Source of the DNA: an uncultured Collinsella sp.
GTDB lineage: Bacteria > Actinomycetota > Coriobacteriia > Coriobacteriales > Coriobacteriaceae
Reading direction: 5' to 3'
DNA: 64,000 bases
Assembly (NCBI GenBank): GCA_900542155.1
Contig: UQMD01000001.1
Location: forward strand, 186,001-250,000
Translations under genes and position numbers: made by a program
In this document: in pieces, positions 59,390 through 64,000 of the stretch
How the letters are laid out: the number at the start of each line of letters is the position of its first letter
Position numbering within the stretch: the stretch's first letter is position 1
The notes under the pieces: generated by a model
What the model saw: the letters and a program-made list of their open reading frames with translations, nothing else
What the model was told of the DNA's origin: nothing
Databases searched by the model: none

Positions 59390-60694
59390 ATGGCAGAGAT
59401 GGAGCTTGCGACCCTCATTTGTGGCGAAATCGCAGGCACTCTCCGGCAAGACGAGCATGGACTCTGCAGCTTTGTATACGCCCCAACCTATCGCGGAGCA
59501 CCACTATCGCTTACAATGCCGCTTTCCAATCGCACGTATGGCCATAACATCGTCCGCCCGTTCCTATTTGGCCTTTTGCCCGACAGCCAAGAGCAGCGTC
59601 GCGCTATTGCCGCCGAGCATGACGTTGCATCCAACAACCCCGTCGCCCTCTTGTGCCATATCGGTCTTGACTGCGCGGGGGCCGTTCAGTTTTGTCGAGC
59701 CGATCAATTAGACGCCGTCCGTGGCAGGGTCTCCGCATACCGCCCGCTTACCAATTCTCAAATCGCTCACAAGCTTAAAGCAATTCGCGATGACGAAAGA
59801 GAGACATGGATGGGCTCCAACGAAAGCTGGTCCCTGGGCGGCAACCAAGGCAAATTTGCACTAGCTTGGCATGATGGCCAATGGTACGAATGTCTAGGGT
59901 CATCCCCCACTACCCATATCTTCAAAAATGGTGTCGTTGGGTTCAAACATCAGGCCTTAAACGAATTCGTCTGCATGAAAACGGCTCGGCGTGTTGGCAT
60001 TCCAACTGCCAACGTCTCCTATTGCACATTTGAAGACGAAGCCGCGCTCGTCGTTGAACGGTACGACAGAATGGTCAATAGCAGCGGAAATATCGAAAGG
60101 CTGCATCAGGAGGACTTTTGCCAGGCGCTCGGTGTATTGCCAAGCCAGAAATACACCACCGACGGAGGACCAACCACACGAGACATCCAAGAACGACTGA
60201 TTAACACAGTCCCCCACCACATGAATCTTGTGCTTTTTACCTATATGTTGTTCTATAACGCCATTATCGGAGCGCCTGGCGCACACGCTAAAAACTACTC
60301 GCTCATCCTAGGCAAAGGCACAAACGCAGCGCTCGCACCCATGTACGATGTCGCATCGGGCTTGGCGTACGAGCGTATGCGCCGCCGGGCGCGCCTTGCC
60401 ATGAGCGTTGGCGGCGAAAATCGAGTGGGGCGCATCGGTCCAGGCGCTATCCGCCGATACCACGGTATGGGCGACCCCGCGCTGGAGACGGCGCTCACCG
60501 ATGCCGGGCTATCCGAGAAGTTTTGCTTTGCGACCATGATGGACCTCGCCTACGAGGTACCCATTTGCATGGAAGAGGTCATGGACGAATACGCCGACCT
60601 GCCCGGCATGGCGGACCTGCGCGATCATATGCTCGGCCCCGTCCGCGAAAACTGCCAGCGAACCCTCGACCTCATCAGGGCGGATATGGGCTAG
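59390..60694 (+). CDS. hipA: HipA-family kinase toxin with substituted catalytic Asp
   Basis: 434 residues, HipA N-terminal and C-terminal domains. A glycine-rich loop (SLGGNQGKFALAW) and the metal-binding PMYDVASGLAY segment are present. The catalytic loop reads IIGAPGAHAKNYSL; in active HipA proteins the residue before A/G-H-A-K-N is Asp (GATDGHAKN in E. coli). Here GGC (Gly) stands at 60279-60281 where GAC would be expected. The Ser/Thr kinase that inactivates GltX in E. coli is therefore probably inactive here. Confidence 0.9.
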   Translation: MAEMELATLICGEIAGTLRQDEHGLCSFVYAPTYRGAPLSLTMPLSNRTYGHNIVRPFLFGLLPDSQEQRRAIAAEHDVASNNPVALLCHIGLDCAGAVQFCRADQLDAVRGRVSAYRPLTNSQIAHKLKAIRDDERETWMGSNESWSLGGNQGKFALAWHDGQWYECLGSSPTTHIFKNGVVGFKHQALNEFVCMKTARRVGIPTANVSYCTFEDEAALVVERYDRMVNSSGNIERLHQEDFCQALGVLPSQKYTTDGGPTTRDIQERLINTVPHHMNLVLFTYMLFYNAIIGAPGAHAKNYSLILGKGTNAALAPMYDVASGLAYERMRRRARLAMSVGGENRVGRIGPGAIRRYHGMGDPALETALTDAGLSEKFCFATMMDLAYEVPICMEEVMDEYADLPGMADLRDHMLGPVRENCQRTLDLIRADMG

Positions 60695-60727
60695 ACGCCA
60701 ATCAATTTCCCATTTCTTAAAAGAAGA

Positions 60728-60770
60728 GAGGGGACACCTGTCGCAAAAGACCGGGTACCCCCTCTCGTAA
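60728..60770 (-). terminator. Terminator of pepD
   Basis: GAGAGGGGGTACC / GGTGTCCCCTCTC type stem on the minus strand, with T-rich end. Confidence 0.65.
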
Positions 60771-60821
60771 TGTCATTTGCAATCCGCTAGCACGTGGCTC
60801 GGACTGCTGCTAGCGCAACCT

Positions 60822-62279
60822 TTACGCGGCGAGGCGCTTGAGCACGTCGATGAGCAGCTCGTAGAAGCGCTCGGCAGAAGCGAGCTCCATGCTCTCGTCC
60901 GGGGTGTGGACATCGGAGAGCGTCGGGCCCACGGCGATGGCGTCCAGGCCGTGCAGGGCCTCGGCAAACAGGCCGCACTCAAGGCCGGCGTGAATGGACT
61001 CGATGCGCAGCTCGGAGCCAAAGAGCTCGCGATAGCTCTCGACAAAGACGTCGCGGACCGGCGAATGCTCGGCATAGCTCCAGCCGGGATACTCGAACTC
61101 AAACTTGGCGTCGAAGCCCAGGACATCGGCAAGCGTCTGCAAACGATCCTTAAACTCGTTCTGCAGCGAGGTGATCGAGGAGCGCGGGGAAAGCATGATC
61201 TTAACCTGGTCGTCGGAAGTGGCGACCACGCCGATGTTGGAGGAAACCTCGACGGAGCCGTCGGTGGCGACGTTGCGGCGAATCACGCCGTTAGGGGCAA
61301 GACGCAGGGCGCGGATGAGGGCAAGCGCGGACTTCTGGTCCATGGCCTCGACCTCGGCGTCGTCGGCAATCTCGACGGTGCAGGTAAAGCCGGGGTCGAA
61401 GACCTCGAGCTCGGCAGTGACGTCGGCGATGATGCCCTTGGCGACCTGCGCCGCGGCCTCGGCGGCAGCGTGGTCGGCGTAAACCAGCTCGGCCTTGCAC
61501 TCACGGTTGATGGCGTTGTCCTTAGTGCCGCCGTTAAAGCTGACGATGGCGGGCTCGCCGGCGACCATCAGGCGGTCGATGATGCGGGCCATGATGAGGT
61601 TGCCGTTGCCGCGCTCCAGGTGGATATCGCTGCCGGAGTGGCCGCCCAGCAGGCCGGAGATGTCGAGCGTGAGGGTGCTACCGGTCTTGTGCTCGCGCGC
61701 GATGGGGCAGGTGTAGGTAACGACGACGCCGCCGGCGCAGCTGACGGTGGCAACGCCCTCTTCCTCGGAGTCAAGGTTAATCATGGTGCGGGCGCTAATC
61801 TGGGACTTGTCGAGCGTCTCGGCGCCGACCAGGCCAGTCTCCTCGTCGGTGGTGAACACGCACTCGAGGGCCGGATGGGCAATCGAATCGTCGTTGAGCA
61901 CGGTAAGCATAAGCGCGACGGCGATACCGTTGTCGGCGCCCAGAGTGGTGCCGTTAGCGGTGAGGACGCCGTCCTTGACGACCAGGTCGATACCATCGGT
62001 CGTAAAGTCGTGCTCAACGGAGCCCAACTTGTCGCACACCATATCGATGTGGCCCTGCAGCATCACGGTCGGGGCATTCTCGGCACCGGCAGATGCGGGC
62101 TTGCGAATGATGACGTTGTAGACCTCGTCCTGATACACATCGAGGCCGCGCTCCTTGGCAAACGCAACCAGGAAATCGCTGATGCCCTTCTCGTTGCCAG
62201 ACGCGCGGGGGATCGCGCTGACCTCCTCAAAGAAATGGAACAGCTGGGCGGGCTCGTAGCCGGTGATCTTGTAATCCAT
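60822..62279 (-). CDS. pepD: Aminoacyl-histidine dipeptidase, PepD/M20 family
   Basis: 485 residues. Zinc site VMLQGHIDMV and GADNGIAVALML; DEETGLVGAE for the catalytic Glu; a lid domain and SIHAGLECGLF for the second metal ligand. Cuts Xaa-His dipeptides such as carnosine. AAGGAGG five bases before the ATG fixes the start. Monocistronic. Confidence 0.93.
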   Translation of the reverse strand: MDYKITGYEPAQLFHFFEEVSAIPRASGNEKGISDFLVAFAKERGLDVYQDEVYNVIIRKPASAGAENAPTVMLQGHIDMVCDKLGSVEHDFTTDGIDLVVKDGVLTANGTTLGADNGIAVALMLTVLNDDSIAHPALECVFTTDEETGLVGAETLDKSQISARTMINLDSEEEGVATVSCAGGVVVTYTCPIAREHKTGSTLTLDISGLLGGHSGSDIHLERGNGNLIMARIIDRLMVAGEPAIVSFNGGTKDNAINRECKAELVYADHAAAEAAAQVAKGIIADVTAELEVFDPGFTCTVEIADDAEVEAMDQKSALALIRALRLAPNGVIRRNVATDGSVEVSSNIGVVATSDDQVKIMLSPRSSITSLQNEFKDRLQTLADVLGFDAKFEFEYPGWSYAEHSPVRDVFVESYRELFGSELRIESIHAGLECGLFAEALHGLDAIAVGPTLSDVHTPDESMELASAERFYELLIDVLKRLAA

Positions 62280-62427
62280 GGTGCCTCCTTGGCGCAACTG
62301 GTTAGACAGTAAGACATGCGACTTGTATATTCCCAGACTTTGCGTGCATAAACCAGTCGAAAACGCCGAGCGCCCTTGCATCATCGGCTAACGGTGAGGA
62401 AACGCCACTTTATCAAGGTAAAGCAAG

Positions 62428-62949
62428 CTAGACGGGCCGTGCAAAGGGAACGTTGGACCCTTCAACCAACCTCAACGCCTGTTGAACGTTAATGCATACA
62501 CCATTGGTATGTTTAATAAGATTCTTGTCCTCCGTCACGACGTAATCGGCATCAATGCGATTGGCGACGCCCAGCATCAGGTCGTCCTCAAAGTCATTGT
62601 GGTGGTACTTGAACACAAAGGAGTCGAAGACCTCGTCTGCACCGACCGGCGCGATGAGGGCGAGCTCGCGCATCTGCCGAACGCATGCCCAGGCCGTTTC
62701 GTCCGCCGCCGCAATGGCGTTATCGCTCAGCGAACCATTCTTCCTTCGGCACTCCCTCTTAATCGCCGCCGAGACAAGATACGAGACATCTTTGACCGAA
62801 AGAGACGAGGCAAACAGGGCAATCTGCTCCGAGACATCGGCAATCTCGATCAGATGGACGACATTTTCCGTACGGTCGGACCTGCCAGAAAAATAATCCA
62901 TCCATACGTTGGTATCGATTAACAGCTTGAGGACGCCTTCTGTGCTCAT
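62428..62949 (-). CDS. PIN-domain toxin (VapC-like)
   Basis: 173 residues. PIN acidic residues occur in LLIDTNVWMDYF, a central Glu, and DFEDDLMLGVANRIDADYVV, TEDKNL. This is a metal-dependent RNase fold; the target is unknown. It overlaps the antitoxin by four bases (ATGA). Confidence 0.85.
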   Translation of the reverse strand: MSTEGVLKLLIDTNVWMDYFSGRSDRTENVVHLIEIADVSEQIALFASSLSVKDVSYLVSAAIKRECRRKNGSLSDNAIAAADETAWACVRQMRELALIAPVGADEVFDSFVFKYHHNDFEDDLMLGVANRIDADYVVTEDKNLIKHTNGVCINVQQALRLVEGSNVPFARPV

Positions 62950-63305
62950 AGTTCCACCCACTCGGGATAGCGCTCCGCCATGGCCTCCTCATAGAGGTCG
63001 TCATAGTCTCCCGAGAACTCGGGGATGGGGATGCCGTATTTGAGGCACGAATCTCGAACGATATGGCTGCCTTGCGCGGCCCTTGACTCCATGCGCCGGG
63101 GCTCCACTCCGTCAGAAACCGGAGCCGCCGCGTCTCCCTTCGAGGGCATGCGTCCGTTAACGACCAGATACTCCCAAAGTGTCCGAACGGCTTGTGACGG
63201 CGTCATGCCAATATGGGTCAGGACGGCGTCTCCTGCCTCTTTGAGCTGACGATCTATACGCACGTTCATCTGAACCGGCCGTGAGTCTAGTATCGACATA
63301 GACAT
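62946..63305 (-). CDS. RelB/DinJ-family antitoxin
   Basis: 119 residues. The ribbon-helix-helix N-terminus has MNVRIDRQLKEAGDAVLTHI and MTPSQAVRTLWEYL; an acidic, disordered C-terminus binds the toxin (YGIPIPEFSGDYDDLYEEA). AAGGAG before the start. Pairing with a PIN toxin rather than a YafQ toxin is less usual. Confidence 0.85.
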   Translation of the reverse strand: MSMSILDSRPVQMNVRIDRQLKEAGDAVLTHIGMTPSQAVRTLWEYLVVNGRMPSKGDAAAPVSDGVEPRRMESRAAQGSHIVRDSCLKYGIPIPEFSGDYDDLYEEAMAERYPEWVEL

Positions 63306-63316
63306 GTTGGCTCCTT

Positions 63317-63349
63317 TTGCTATACGCTTTCCTTAATTAAGTATAGCAA
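63317..63349. promoter_or_regulatory. Inverted repeat, toxin-antitoxin operator
   Basis: TTGCTATAC and GTATAGCAA, 15 bp apart, 12-44 bases before the antitoxin start. Confidence 0.7.
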
Positions 63350-63520
63350 TTTGTCAGACAAACAGACGCCTCAGTACTGAAGCGTTCGTTTGACCGGGTT
63401 TGCCGTTGTGGGATTAGTCAATAAAAGAAGCTGATACATGTTTGAGATAACTGCCCACATCAGCTGCAATTCGCTATCCACAGGCAATGAGTCCCGCAAC
63501 GAAGCGCCATGCACAAGCTT

Positions 63521-64000
63521 TTATAGTTCAATCACTTCGTCGCAAGCCTCAAGCAACTCGGGATCATGCGAGACAACAACCACTATATGATCTTCTTTCT
63601 TCTGTTGCAGAATATCAATGAACGCTGACCTACTCGCTCCGTCAAGCGCCGACGTCGGTTCATCGAATAACATGACGGGTGAGTCCTTAAGCAATACACG
63701 AATAATCGCAATCTTCTGCTTCTCACCACCCGATATATTATGGTTTTGCTCGTCCAGCACCCCATCAAGACCATTGGGAAGTGTTGAGACCAGTTTGGTC
63801 AGACCAAACTGGTCTACAAGTCGCCCGACTTCAAGAATTGGACAATTATCGCCCGCGAGTAGCGTCAGATTCTCTCTGAGTGTTCCGTTAACGATATCAG
63901 GTTCTTGCTCGGCAATACCAACGACATACGAGCGTAGATTTATAGAATCAATCTGGCTCAAATCAACCTCGTCATAAGCAATAGTCCCAACGCAATCATC
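63521..64000 (-). CDS. ABC exporter ATPase domain, cut by window edge
   Basis: The last 159 codons: Q-loop region VVGIAEQEPDIVNGTLRENL, signature NISGGEKQKIAII and Walker B PVMLFDEPTSALDG, ending LEACDEVIEL. This is the C-terminal part of an ABC-type exporter ATPase of the peptide/lipid flippase group; the membrane domain lies beyond the edge. Function beyond export is unknown. Confidence 0.85.
   Translation of the reverse strand, partial: DDCVGTIAYDEVDLSQIDSINLRSYVVGIAEQEPDIVNGTLRENLTLLAGDNCPILEVGRLVDQFGLTKLVSTLPNGLDGVLDEQNHNISGGEKQKIAIIRVLLKDSPVMLFDEPTSALDGASRSAFIDILQQKKEDHIVVVVSHDPELLEACDEVIEL

Overview
The window looks like a chromosomal segment of a high-GC, Gram-positive, anaerobic gut actinomycete, most likely Collinsella or another member of the Coriobacteriia. 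This is inferred from base composition, the secE-nusG-rplK-rplA and tRNA-tuf gene order, the fused FeoAB transporter, the sortase-like tails and the many short palindromic intergenic repeats; no database search was possible. Core regions are orderly and densely coded. They are separated by repeat-rich intergenic tracts and one accessory island. Layout: 1-11 kb holds a DNA glycosylase (partial), a GH13 glucosidase, an MFS exporter, FeoAB, a dimethylarginine hydrolase plus ArcD-like permease with a divergent FCD/GntR regulator, and an esterase. 11-25.5 kb holds a PTS IIA protein, an OatA-like O-acetyltransferase, asnS, a WYL regulator, a TrpXYZ-type ABC transporter, a wall-anchored 5'-nucleotidase, an MscS channel, and a cytoplasmic PnrA-like protein coupled to a phosphoesterase. 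25.6-29.1 kb holds an ECF sigma factor with its DUF4179 partner, then a wrecked leucine operon: a Leu-codon leader peptide and attenuator upstream of a leuA fragment joined to a leuB fragment. 29.2-33.7 kb is the translation block: rplA, rplK, nusG, secE, tRNA-Trp, rpmG, tuf, tRNA-Met, tRNA-Thr and tRNA-Tyr. 33.7-36.2 kb holds palindromic repeat arrays and a DUF262/DUF1524 restriction-like protein. 36.6-50.8 kb is an integrative and probably once-mobilizable element in a tRNA-Thr(TGT) gene, bounded by a 45-bp direct repeat. It carries an intact integrase, an excisionase-like protein, a MobC-like protein, a relaxase and coupling protein joined out of frame, regulators, two near-duplicate anchored surface proteins, a large duplicated non-coding block and a dead second recombinase. 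51-61 kb holds an HTH-HipA-like gene with a large inverted-repeat operator, the disA-ispD-ispF-cysS-rlmB-yacP operon, a manganese riboswitch with mntP, and a hipBA module whose HipA has lost its catalytic aspartate. 61-64 kb holds pepD, a RelB/PIN toxin-antitoxin pair and the end of an ABC exporter. How the parts work together: the core genes serve translation, envelope and metal homeostasis, and uptake of amino acids and peptides. Loss of leucine synthesis beside transport and dipeptidase genes suggests a nutrient-dependent gut lifestyle. The accessory genes are mainly mobility, defence or toxin-antitoxin, and surface-variation functions. Four separate decay events are visible: leuA-leuB, relaxase-coupling protein, the second recombinase and a DUF2958 copy. 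So are six families of short dyad repeats. Together they point to frequent recombination in this stretch.
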